Shown in pieces: positions 45,655 through 56,809 of a DNA stretch of 64,000 nt (position 1 is its first letter; each line of letters begins with the position of its first letter). The stretch lies in NCBI GenBank assembly GCA_037893245.1, contig JBAIAA010000537.1, positions 682,001 through 746,000 on the forward strand, given 5' to 3'. The stretch comes from Crossaster papposus (lineage: Eukaryota; Echinodermata; Asteroidea; Velatida; Solasteridae). The notes beneath the pieces were generated by a model. It searched no databases, was not told the origin of the DNA, and saw nothing but the letters and a program-made list of their open reading frames with translations. A program made the translations under genes and the position numbers.

Positions 45655-46070
45655 CTGTAACCCGTCCGCCATTTCGTAAGTGGGCAACACGACAGTAAAA
45701 CACCCGGGTGTATCATGCACTTCAACGGCGCGGCAGCTATAATTCAGTGAACTTTATTGGCCGTTTGATGTCGGTCTCAAGTGACATTGCTTGTTGTACT
45801 TAGACAGGCAGTTTCATCGGTAAATGTATCCCTCCCCCCCCCCCCCCCCTCCCCCCGAGTCAATGGCGGATGCAGTTGTATTACACGATAAATCTGACAA
45901 GCCGGATTTGCATGTTGCTTGGTTTAATAACCACCATGGTTTCACTCAAAATCGAAGTTTTTTGAACATTTAATATAAACAGGTGCATGACAGGTGCATT
46001 GTCAGGATGATCGTGGTGGTTAGCAATCTAAACTGCCGACACGCGAATTGTTTTTTTCCCAAACAGGATT
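45655..46070. repeat. Centre of the long inverted-repeat family, left of the 14.5-kb insertion
   Basis: Matches 10090-10475 (GTCCGCCATTTCGTAAG, TGGTTTAATAACCACCATGG, CGACACGCGAATTG), with a poly-C tract at 45835-45851. It is interrupted at 46071 and resumes at 60573. Confidence 0.85.
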
Positions 46071-46992
46071 TAGTTAGGGCATTATAACTTTTTTTTGAAA
46101 AATCTGTGAAAAAATTGCTTACCAATAGCTTTCTTCACCAATGTGTTCAGGTAGGTGTCTAGAAACACCTCTCAATTTATTCATTCCCAAATCCTTGGGG
46201 AAAAGTCATAATTCAAAATGGCGTCCAAAATGGTCGCCAAAATTGAAAATTTAAAAAAAAATCATATATTGACCAAAAATAACCATTAATATGGGGATAA
46301 ATCTACAATATATTGTTCTAAGGGCCATTGTAAACTCTTTCCAAGCATATCTTTTCCCTTCAAATCCAAAATGGCGGCCAAAATGGCGGCCAAAATGGCA
46401 AAAATGTGGATAAAGTCAGTTTGGCCAGAAATGTAATAATTAAATATGGGGAGGAAACCACAAAAACATTGTTTTAGGACAATTGTGAACTCTGGCTAAG
46501 CCTATATGTTTTATTATCTTGCTATAAGATGGTGGCCAAAATGCCGTCTAAAATGCCGCAAAAATGAAAAAAAATGTGAATAAAGTCATAGTTTGGCCAG
46601 AAAATGATAATTAATATGCGAAATAATTCACAAAAACATTGTTCCAGGCGCCCTGCTAAGTACCTTTGTACTATTAATACCTCTGAATTTGTTCCATCCC
46701 AAATACTTGTGAAACATTATACGAGCCAATCAAAGTTGGGTACCCGGATGGCTTGGGCGAAACAATGGAAAAATAACAATTTACCAATATAAGCTTGTAG
46801 AATGTCTAACTAGGTCTTTTTTTTTTGGGGGGGGGGATGTTCATTCGATTCAAACCATTAGTTTTGAGTACAAATGACTCCCTGGCCATAACAAATATAA
46901 TAAATAGAAATTTATCTCAATTGAAACCTTGGGTAGTTAGTTCTCTAGTTCACCCTACTCATTCTACTCCCCGGCATCTCCCTCACTCATCT
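46071..46992 (+). repeat. Left terminal inverted repeat, 922 bp, with ATGGCG repeats
   Basis: Pairs with 60569-60131 and then 54455-53953. Contains three diverged subrepeats of about 150-160 bp, each with CAAAATGGCGGCC-like words, a GTTTGGCCAGAAA-like word and a CAAAAACATTGTTYYAGG word. The inner edge is CCTCACTCATCT. ORFs over it are chance. Confidence 0.92.
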
Positions 46993-48036
46993 CGTCATCT
47001 GGCTGGTTGATGTTCTGGCAAGAGTTGCCATGACAGTTGCCGCAGGCAGAAATACACTTGACTCCTTGCTTTTTTACAGCAGCACCTAAGTGTGCTACAT
47101 TCCCCCTCACAGTTGCAGCAGACAAACTTTAAAAGATAATCCGGTGCGATATGGTCTGTTGTTGGGACCGGCGCTTAACCTTAATCACCGAGTTTCCATC
47201 CATAGTCCAGGACACCCAATGATGGAGTTTGCAGCAGCAGCCAATCTCTAGTCTGGAGATAAGCCCGGAGAGAGTGTTGTGCTGCAGCTTCTGTTGTCGG
47301 GGGCAGTTTCTCGGGTTTGAAGCTTCCAGCAGCGGCCCCCTTGCTAAAGATGTCAAACCTCAAGTCCCCCAAGTCTTCAGATGGTTTCCCGCGGAACATG
47401 AGCTTGAGTAGTTCACAGCCGGCTTTGGTGATGTCATCTTTCTCGGCTCGGATGTCCAGAAACACGTCCATGGCCCTCTCCGCTTTGTCAGTCTTGCAGA
47501 GCTTGGTTAGCAAAGTTGATTTGCTAAACCCAGAAATCGCGGACACGTTATCGCAGCCTAAAAAGCTGTGCAAGAAAAGCAGATACTTCCGGTATCTCTC
47601 CGGGAGGGCCTCCCGGATCTTTCCGACATCGTAAGATGTTTTGGGAGCTGTTGTGAGTTTCTATCAAATGTCTCAGCAAGTAGCCGAATGAACTGGGTCT
47701 TGTTGCTCTTGTTGTCGAGGAACTTTTCTTTTGGAACGAGGCTTTTGATATCTGGGCGAATTAGAATGTCGCAGCATGCGTTCTTTGTTCGTCTGTGGTG
47801 ATCATGGTCCTTGGTGGAGCTGCCGTATCCGTCAAAGACCACAGTGATCCTGAGGCGCTGTCTCCCCATGGACTTTAGAAACTGGAGGTAGCTCTCGGCG
47901 ATGTCCTTCCATGTTAGGTTAGCCTCCCATCTGACGTTGTGCAGGAGCCACCCACCATCAATCACCAGGCTCGTGCAGGGGTGTTGTTCCACAGGTTCCA
48001 CAAATGCTTTCAAGACCCTTGCTAGGGAGTCCTCGG
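46993..48036 (-). pseudogene. XPG-like nuclease ORF, inverted partial copy with two deletions
   Basis: Reverse-strand copy of 48388-49585. It keeps ARVLKAFVEPVEQH, IDGGWLLHNVRWEA, NLTWKDIAESYLQFL, VVFDGYGSSTKDHD, GCDNVSAISGFSKS and the Cys-rich end. A deletion of about 147 bp relative to 48772-48920 removes the CPDDAD and EDTDIMVLL acidic blocks and breaks the frame; another of about 290 bp removes the 5' part near the palindrome centre. It retains the Trp codon that is a stop in the forward copy. It ends at ...QPDDE exactly against the left TIR. Confidence 0.88.
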
Positions 48037-48093
48037 GAGTGCTACTAAACCCTGTGGAGAAGGATACCAGGGTTTAGTAGCACTCCCGAGGAC
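48029..48093. repeat. Head-to-head junction, 26-bp arms and 13-bp spacer
   Basis: GTCCTCGGGAGTGCTACTAA-ACCCTG and its exact reverse complement lie on either side of TGGAGAAGGATAC. This is the symmetry point between the two nuclease ORF copies. Confidence 0.95.
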
Positions 48094-48098
48094 CCAGT

Positions 48099-49621
48099 CA
48101 ACGCTGATCAGGCAGAGGAGGTTGGCAGAGCTATATGCAGACCAAGATGGATGGGATAACTGTTTTGGATACAATGGAAACGAAACACAAGGTCAAATCA
48201 TTACAAAGCCTCAGAAGTGGACCCAAAGTGAATGGTAAGAAGCTGGTTATTGACTACTAAAGTTCTTCAACCGCCTCATTATCATCAGTGAGCGTGAAGT
48301 CAAGACCAAACACGCCCTGCGATTTGAGTTGACGCCAACACCGATGTCTCTATTTGACAAAGACCAAAGGTTGCGAAAGCCAGACAAGGCTGCCCTAGCA
48401 AGGGTTCTGAAAGCATTTGTGGAACCCGTGGAACAACACCCCTGCACGAGCCTGGTGATTGATGGTGGGTGGCTCCTGCACAACGTCAGATGGGAGGCTA
48501 ACCTTAGATGAAAGGACATCGCCGAGACCTATCTCCAGTTTGTAAAGTCCATGGGGAGACAGCGCCTCAGGATCACTGTGGTCTTTGACGGATACGGCAG
48601 CTCCACCAAGGACCATGATCACCACAGACGAACAAAGAACGCATGCTGCGACATTCTAATTCGCCCAGATATCAAAAGCCTCGTTCCAAGTGAAAAGTTC
48701 CTCGACAACAAGAGCAACAAGACCCAGTTCATTCGGCTACTTGCTGAGACATTTGATAGAAATGGGATCAGTGTACAGGAATGTCCCGATGATGCGGACA
48801 CTGCTATTGTTCGGGCAGCTCTAGATGAGGCAAGAGATTTCCCTGTTGAGGTGAGGGCTGAGGACACCGACATCATGGTTTTGCTGATTTATCATCTTGC
48901 AGACCACCCGATCTTCCTCACAAAAGCTCCCAAAACATCTTACGATGTCGGAAAGATCCGGGAGGCCCTCCCAGAGAGATACCGGAAGTATCTGCTTTTC
49001 TTGCACAGCTTTTCAGGCTGCGATAACGTGTCCGCGATTTCTGGGTTTAGCAAATCAACTTTGCTAACCAAGCTCTGCAAGACTGACAAAGCGGAGAGGG
49101 CCATGGACGTGTTTCTGGACATCCGAGCCGAGAAAGATGACATCATCAAAGCCGGCTGTGAACTACTCAAGCTCATGTTCCGCGGGAAACCATCTGAAGA
49201 CTTGGGGGACTTGAGGTTTGACATCTTTAGCAAGCGGGCCGCTGCTGGAAGCATCAAACCCGAGAAACTGCCCCCGACAACAGAAGCTGCAGCACAGCAC
49301 TCTCTCCGGGCTTATCTCCAGACTAGAGATGGGCTGCTGCTGCAAACTCCAACATTGGGTGTCCTGGACTATGGATGGAAACTCGGTGATCAAGGTTATG
49401 CGCCGGTCCCAACAACAGACTCTATCACACCGGATTATCTTTTAAAGTTTGTCTGCTGCAACTGTGAGGGGGAATGTAGCACACTTAGGTGCTGCTGTAA
49501 AAAGCAAGGAGTCAAGTGTATTTCTGCCTGCGGCAACTGTCATGGCAACTCTTGCCAGAACATCCACCAGCCAGATGACGAGATAGTGTATGCTGTTATG
49601 TTGCAATTAACAGGGGAGTGA
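48099..49621 (+). pseudogene. XPG/FEN-like nuclease with C-terminal Cys-rich domain, Academ type, one nonsense and one frameshift
   Basis: A structure-specific nuclease-like protein of a DNA transposon, acting on the element's DNA; role inferred. From 48512 it is open for 369 codons. Counting from M at 48551: VVFDGY (D13), CPDDADTAIV (D80, D81, D83), AEDTDIMVLL (E104, D105, D107) and SGCDNVSAISGFSK (D158) follow the order and spacing of FEN1/XPG catalytic acids and the helix-turn-helix entry. The last 50 residues hold a Cys cluster, CCNCEGECSTLRCCCKKQG then CISACGNCHGNSCQN. Upstream, IDGGWLLHNVRWEANLR runs into TGA at 48509-48511, where the inverted copy has TGG. Further upstream ETKHKVKSLQSL and FFNRLIIISEREVKTKHALR lie in different frames (shift at about 48258). 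Confidence 0.85.
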
Positions 49622-50110
49622 ACCTTTCATATAGAATCTTGAAACTGGTACTTATTGACTTCTTTAGATCACATAGAACTCAAAACCACCTGTTTCCAAT
49701 TTTTTCCAGCATGGATACGCACTAAATCCAAGATGGCGGCCATTTAACACGATAATCGCTTAATTGCCAACTATTTTGGACATTTGTAATGGATATAGTT
49801 GTCCAGTATATCGTTTTATAGGTTTTTTTGGTCACTGAATTCATTGAAGTACTTATATCATCAATAACACAAAGCATAAAGTGAATAATCATCCAATATG
49901 AGGTATAATTGGCGCCATATGGTATGGCACACCCATAAATACCCAATGAATGGTACACAAATATTTTGGTTATAATAATGTATATTTGTTTTTTAGCAAA
50001 ATAAATCTGTCCTGATCGTTCTATGGAAGACTGCATGGCATGAGCCATAATAATGTAACCACAGGAATGGATGCATGGGTGCAATCTGCCATGAAATCAG
50101 AGTTGACCGG
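49622..50110 (+). repeat. 3' flank of the nuclease ORF, repeated inverted at 53400-53952
   Basis: TTCATATAGAATCTTGAAAC and CCACCTGTTTCCAATTTTTT pair with 53810-53950. One GATGGCGGCCATTT word. No gene is supported. Confidence 0.8.
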
Positions 50111-50189
50111 TTAAGAGAACGATGGCGCTTTCCCATTCAGTGACATTTCTTCTCTGGTGACTTGTATGGCTTAAATAATCGTGATTTAG

Positions 50190-53100
50190 TCTATGCCAAT
50201 TATGTCCGTAATAAATGAAATGGGCGGACATAATAGACTGGATGACCGTTGTAGGTTTAGGTAAATCAAATGTGATTTGTTTTGGGGGTGCGAGAAGAGG
50301 GTTGTTTTCGCAAATCCTCTTGTAAGCAAGAGCATGCTTTTTTTGCCTGCTGTCGTGGCACTCGTCAGTTGCATATGGGTGATTTCATGAGGAATCGGTC
50401 ATAACTCGCAGGGTGTGTGGGTTTAGGGTGGTCCAATCAATTATCGTGAATTGGAAGTGTTTGGAACATAGCCATATGTTTTTAGTTGGTTCCGTGTTGT
50501 TTCTCTAGTAAAGAGAGCAGTATATTGAGGGTTTCATCATTTTCAGTAGGTTCTTCAAAGCCTGAGTCGGATGAGAGTGGTTTGAGCACTTGTTTTTGTT
50601 ATTGTTACTTGGCTCGTAATATTATTTTTCCGGATGTTCTGGGCTTTTCGGAAGGCAATGAATGAGGGTTTGGGAAATATTTCCGAGAGTATTTTATTTC
50701 CTTGGATTAAGTTCCAGTGTTTGTTTACTGCTTGATGTACATGTATGTCACGGTGGTTTATGGCTGGGTTGTATGTAGTGGAGAAGACAAGTGGAATTTG
50801 TTTGGATTTGTCTTCAACCTTGGTTTGTGTGTGTACCAATCTTGTTCTGTCGGTATGCGATACTTTGGTTGTTGCTTTTTCAATTTCAGTGGGGCTGTAT
50901 CCTCTTTTGACTAGTTTCTCTAAGAAAGATTTGACTTTGTTTTGGTAATCATCCTCATTGGTGGTGTTTTTAGCGCATCGGAGTGTTTCTCCGTAGATGA
51001 ACGCTTTGAAAACGTGGGGTGGGTGGAATGGAGATATTAGAAGGTTTCCGTTAGTTTTGTGTAGAATTTGGTGTCTAGGATTCCTGTTTTTCGGAAACGA
51101 TCTCCTTTGAAGATGGTTAAGTCAAGGTAGTTGATGGATGATTCAGAGGCTTCGTATGTGAACTTTAGTGTTGGGTGCATCTTGTTTATTTCTGTGACGA
51201 GATTTTTGAATTCGTCCAGAGTTCCATTGTAGATGACCAATATGTCGTTTCTATAACGCCACCATTAGGATGTTATCCGCTTTTGGTGTTATTTTTTTCT
51301 CGAAATCGTGTAGGGTGATATCACATATTTCAGGGCTTGATGTGGAGCCCATTGCACAACCAATTTTCTGGAGAAAAAAACTTGTTTCCGAATTGAAAGC
51401 AGTTTCGGTCGAGGATGAGTTCCAGAGGTTTGTGGACATAGGTTGATGGTGGCTTTGTGATGGTATAGTTGTGGTTGGTATTTTTTAGGGCATTGCATAC
51501 ACAATCGATTGCTTTCGTTTTTCGGAACAATTGTGTACATGGAAACAACGTCTATGCTAGCGATGAGAGCATTTTGTGAGAATGTTTTTCCTTCTAGTTT
51601 GCGCAAAATGTCTGCGGTGTCACGGACATATGTGGATTGCGCGGTTACAATTGGAAGGAGTTGAATAGTCTATGTATTCTAAAAACAATTGGCTGTAGGA
51701 CTTGTGCAGCCACTTATGATTGGTCGTCCAACAAATGGTTCTCTCCTTGGTGGAAGTTTGTGTATTTTCAGGAGAAAATACAATGTTGGACATTGGCACT
51801 TCTATGGAAGTGGGTCGAGGTACTTCAGAGTATTGGTGTCGATGTGTTGGTTGTTTCTCATTTGTGTTGTGAACCAAAGTTGTGAGTTGTGGTTTGATGA
51901 GTAATATCCTGGTCCAGTTGGGTGTAATGATGGGACTCAAGATGGCGGTAACCCACTAAATAGTCTGTGTGGTTCATTATACCTTTGTCATGTGGTTTGA
52001 CTACGATGTCGGGATGGTTTTTGAGGTTGTTTATGGCGGATAGTTCTTGTTTAGTCAGGTTCCTTTGTTGTTTTCCTAGCCTTATGTGGGCGAGTTCGAA
52101 TTTGGTGGCTTCCCAGGTATTTTTCTAGTGTTGCACTTGGTGTTGATTTTGGATGCCAATTGGATGGTGGGTTGAAATAATGTGTTTTGGAGCGTTTGTT
52201 ACGCATTAGGAAAGCAACTCGCAGTTTTCGATTGAATGTATTTATTTCACTCATGAGTGTTGTGTTTAGCAGGAGTAGGGACGAAGTTGAGGCCTTTTCC
52301 TAAAACAATTTTCTCGGTATGCGATAGCTGCTTTGGATAGGTTTGTTATAAATGACTCGCATTGTTCTGCAATTTTTTTTTGTTGTTGTTGATTGGATTT
52401 GGCTTTTTTGCTTTTGCATTTGCAAGAGAAGGTTTGATTTTAGTTGGCTAAGGGATCTCTTTGTTTCTTTATTCAATTTTCTTCTTGCCATGGCTATCCT
52501 ATGCGGACATTTTATTTCAATATAATATTTTTTTTCGGATGGTAGGGCACAATGTAAACAAGAAAAACGGTTTTGTCTCTGTTGAGAAGTTGTGGTGGTC
52601 TTGAAAAAGACCATTTGGTTTGATGAGATTTTTAGCAGGGATGTTTCCTCTTGATGCCTCTTGATTGTCGGGGCCTTGTGAAGAAACTTAGCGGCTGTTG
52701 TGCTGTTTGGTGGTCTTGGCCTTCAAGTTGGTATTCAGCAAGATTTTCCTGATCAGCTCGTCTTGAGTCGGTGTATTTCGCCTCCGCCAGGTCGAGTTGA
52801 TGTTCGTACTCTTCTGGTGCGACTTTTGTGAAGAGTTGCGATGTTCGGCTTTGCAGTTTATTCCAACGTTCTGTGAACGATTCTTGAAGTTTCACCGATT
52901 ATTGTGGTCTTGGTTGCCTTATTCTGATTTCCAGGTATGGAGGTGGTCTGGAGGTCTCTAAGTGTCGGGACAAAGACTTTATTTGTCGAGCGATGTGATC
53001 CTTAGCATAAGTCAAAATGTTGATCTTTACTGCTAAGGTTTTCACTTCTTTGAACTTTGTCGCTGGTAAACGGTGAGCGACTACTTGGTGTGTTACTTGA

Positions 53101-53277
53101 TGTTGATGGGCGGGGTTGGTCGTCTAGTTCTAATGATAGAAGTAGAGAATCATCGTCGGTGCTAAGTGGTGTGCGTTGCCGGCCCGCAAGGTATGCTTGA
53201 AACCGAACTGTATGGAGACGGAGGCGGCTGGACTTGCTCTTGCTCTTTCTGGATTTGCTTCTGCTGAGTTTAGACAT
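50190..53277 (-). pseudogene. Penelope-like retroelement (PLE), degenerate
   Basis: Minus-strand blocks in order with frame changes: a basic start MSKLSRSKSRKSKSKSSR at 53277, a coiled region ESFTERWNKLQSRTSQLF, LTKQELSAINNLKNHPDIVV-KP.DKG (about 51960-52070, the PLE N-terminal signature), ASIDVVSMYTIVP, FLQKIGCAMGSTSSPE, RYRNDILVIYNG in place of the RY-x-DD active site, SSINYLDLTIFKGDRF, and the C-terminal IPLVFSTTYNPAINHRDIH then KHWNLIQGN. No GIY-YIG domain could be recognised at the end. At least six frame breaks make it inactive. Lies between the direct and inverted flanks of the Academ-like element, so it either inserted there or was carried in. Confidence 0.82.
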
Positions 53278-53399
53278 TATGAACATCTGATGACTAATTA
53301 CGTGGCAGATAACTAGTATCCGGATACATGTATAATTGAGCATCCAATTTGATATGTGTAAGAACACCATTTTGTTTTCCCCATGTTTGTTAGATACAT

Positions 53400-53952
53400 A
53401 ACATGCCTAGGTAAATTTCCATAACACAAGTATGTTGATAAATAAATGGTTTGATTTTTCTGTATATGGTGGCCACCATCTTGGACTTATTCTACGACAT
53501 TAATGAAAACATTCAAAACTTCTTAAAGAAGTAACATACTTGGTAGAAAAGAATATTGTAGTCACAAAAATGTCCTTAGCTTATCATTATACATGTATGT
53601 AAATAAATGGTTCAGATATAAAAATATCGTATTTTTTTCGAAATTTGGTGGACGCCATCTTGGATGTTGTCAATGGATATGAATAAAACAATTGAAGACG
53701 GTCTACTTCATACAACCAGATGTAGATACAAATATATTGTAATCAAAAGCATGTCCATAATAAGCTTATTATTGTGCATATATTGAATACGTTAGTATAT
53801 GCTGGCGGCCATCTTGAATTTTGCCACTGGACTTAAATTTAAAAAAATGGAAACAGGTTGTTTTGTGTTCAGTGTGATCATAGAAAGTAAAAAATCACAA
53901 GTTTCCAGATTCTATATGAACCGTTCACTAAATAACACAATGACATACACTA
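53400..53952 (-). repeat. Inverted flank and last codons of the split nuclease ORF
   Basis: Read on the minus strand from 53952: TAGTGTATGTCATTG matches the end of the nuclease ORF (IVYAVMLQL), followed by the flank at 49622-49745. So the ORF part missing from the left copy is here, directly against the right TIR. Further in are three diverged units of about 180 bp with GCCATCTTGGA words (53470, 53653, 53805). Confidence 0.8.
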
Positions 53953-54457
53953 AGATGAGTGAGGGAGATGCCAGGGAGTAGAATGAGTAGGGTGAACTAG
54001 AGAACTAACTACCCAAGGTTTCAATTGAGATACATTTCTATTTATTATATTTGTTATGGCCAGGGAGTCATTTGTACTCAAAACTAATGGTTGGAATCGA
54101 ATGAACACCCCCCCCCCCAAAAAAAAAAGAAGAAAAAAAAGAAGAAGACCTATTTAGACATTCCACAAGCTTATATTGGTAAATTCTTATTTTTCCATTG
54201 TTTCGCCCAAGCCATCCGGGTACCCAACTTTGATTGGCTCGTATAATGTTTCACAAGTATTTGGAATGGAACAAATTCAGAGGTGTTAATAGTACAAATG
54301 TACTTAGCAGGGCGCCTGGAACAATGTTTTTGTGAATTCTTTCCCATATTAATTATCATTTTCTGGCCAAACTATGACTTTATTCACATTTCTTTTCATT
54401 TTTGCGGCATTTTAGACGGCATTTTGGCCACCATCTTAGATATATAGCAAGATAATA
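53953..54457 (-). repeat. Right terminal inverted repeat, inner part
   Basis: AGATGAGTGAGGGAGATGCC to GATAATA, pairing with 46992 back to about 46515. Followed by the nested element and continued at 60131. Confidence 0.92.
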
Positions 54458-54500
54458 CATTACCAGCACGTTGTCGTGAAAGTTGGTATCTTAATATTTC

Positions 54501-54534
54501 TACACAAAACCCCCGACACCGGGGGTTTTGTGTA
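54501..54534. repeat. Strong hairpin, 15-bp perfect stem, 4-base loop
   Basis: TACACAAAACCCCCG, loop ACAC, then the exact complement. It lies 43 bp inside the left end of the nested element; no equivalent is near the right end. Confidence 0.93.
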
Positions 54535-54769
54535 CAAACCTCACCAGCTTGATCATACGGTTATTTACGACCCCCATGACAGCGGCCAAACCGCAAGCCC
54601 AGAAGATGACCTTTTTTCGCTTGGACTTCTGACCGCAGTCTTATTATTGCATATACTTATAAGGTGTACAATTTCTATGTATAGGGCCTACATGTACAAT
54701 TTACATGCGGCTGTAGAAACTATGCACACATGCAAAATTTTACTTTGTCACTGCTTCAGGCATTGATCT

Positions 54770-56260
54770 ATAAGACTTCTCCCACTCGTGAAGTCTAAGT
54801 AACAAGTATGTAACAATACATATTTAATTGTTATTGATTCTTTAAAAAAAATCCTTCCTTATAACGTACTGTAGCACAGAAGTCTAAAGAATTAGTAGGT
54901 TATTAATTGAGATAATTATTGTTCAGTTTTAGAGGTGTGGGGGAAATCTCAATGATATTTTAGAGAATTAAATCCCGAAAAATTGGGACTGATACCCGAA
55001 TCCACTTGTCGGTTCATAATTGTATGATTAGTATACCTCCAAATAGGCACTTGGGGATACAATCCCATAGAGATGTACACAAACTTAAAACAGTCCTAAC
55101 TTGTTTACGCTAACCCTTTTCTCTAAGATCTTCGAGATTTATGCTATTTAGACCAAAATCTGTCGTTCTAGGATTAGAATAACTCCCAAATATCGTTTTA
55201 AGGGTAGCTAGACACTTAGGGAGACACTGAAATGTCTCCCTATAAGTGCCACTAAAAACTAACATAACTAAAAATACTAAAAAGGAACATAATATTAATA
55301 GGTGCTAGAAATTTCGATATGAAATGTCATTGTGTGCTGCATCCCCATTTGTTCTTATTTCTTCATGATTATACCATAAAGAAAGAAACTTTGCAAGGTG
55401 TCAACACTTTAGAAGTTAACGAGCACGCGCCTTCAACAGCAGCTGGGGGCGAGGTTCGATAAGGAACAAAAAAAGAGCTAAAGTTGCTTGACAAAATGCA
55501 CACTGGAAAGTATTTAACAGACTTGATTATTATTAGTCAGTGTGTTTGTGACCATAACAAAAACCTCGATCGTGATCGTGTGAAATTTAATTTAATTGTA
55601 TGGCTCATAACTCTGAGGGAATTGTACTTAAAATGCAAATACATTTTATGCTGAATTATTGATATCCATTTGAACGTAAAGGTGAGATAAAATATCGTTA
55701 TTTTATATTAAAATAAATCAATTTAATAAATTTCAATATTTTGAAAATTCAGGCTATTGGAGAGTAATTTGATGAACAGGTTTTTATTCATTAGGAATCC
55801 TGAAACAAATTCTATACATTAATTTAGTTTAAATATTAATGTATGTTTCTCCAAAAATTGATTGTTATTAATTCAATGTTTTGCACTAAAACTTTGATTT
55901 GTTCTTTTTTTACAAATACCTTTTTTTCTAAAGTTGCATTGAGAAAAACTTGGAGCGTCACTGCAATTCTTACTATTTTTAGTAATGGGAACATTCGTTA
56001 CCTAAGTCCGCCACAATATTGTTCAATCAACCATATGCATTGTTTGTGTATACACTTTTAATCATCCATCGATAAATGATGATTCGTGCAAACATAACAA
56101 ACTGAGACAAGGTGAAAAGTAAAGTTTCAAATGTTCAAGAAACACATTTTGCTTTTTAAAATCCTTGTTAGAATTAATAACATTATATACACTATAACAA
56201 CTGTTTTTAGCGAGTAAACACTTTTCTTGCTATCAGTTTGTAAACATGTTTAGAAGCTAT
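54770..56260. other. Non-coding interior of the nested element
   Basis: AT-rich, no ORF with coding character, no tandem repeat. Confidence 0.55.
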
Positions 56261-56264
56261 ACGG

Positions 56265-56512
56265 CAGGGATGTAGTCGAGTCCATCACAAGTCCCTGCAA
56301 GTCCCTGTAAGTCCCTGCAAGTCCATCACAAGTCCTTAAGTTCCAATTCAAATCACAAGCTATTTAAATCAGCTTTGACAAAAGGCATTCCTTTGTCATT
56401 GTTCATCCAGTTACTTGTGACTGCCTTTATGAAGGGACTTGTGACTGGCTTCACAAAAGGACTTGTGAAAGGACTTGTGAAAGGACTTGCAGGGACTCGA
56501 CTACAACCCTGC
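56265..56512. mobile_element. About 248-bp fold-back MITE with AAGTCC repeats, hAT-like
   Basis: Ends CAGGGATGTAGTCGAGTCC and GGACTCGACTACAACCCTG. Between them are several CAAGTCCCTG/CACAAGTCC units on the left and GGACTTGTGAAA units on the right in inverse order. Flanks CTATACGG and TTATACGG agree in 7 of 8 positions, suggesting an 8-bp duplication as in hAT elements. Confidence 0.75.
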
Positions 56513-56809
56513 TTATACGGCGCTCGTTTGTTTATTGCCACTTCCTAATAAACAAATGGTTACATATCGATATCGGATGCGTATAGCTAAACTCATACAA
56601 ACACTTTAATTTCAAAATAGAATATGTCTATTAATTCAGGTCAAAAGATAGGGTAGACCATAGTCAATCTGTTTTCAAAACAACAGGTGGCTCAACTCGT
56701 ACGTATATTAGCTTCGTAATAGAACAAAAACGAAACGGGTTTTTTTCTGGACTATAGGCGTAATCGTGTTCTCAAAAAAATTAAAACTTTACCTCATGTG
56801 TAGGTTAAC

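Noticed and set aside
50186..50374. Possible GIY-YIG endonuclease end of the Penelope-like element
   Set aside because: No GIY or YIG motif or catalytic Arg/Glu could be identified in any frame.
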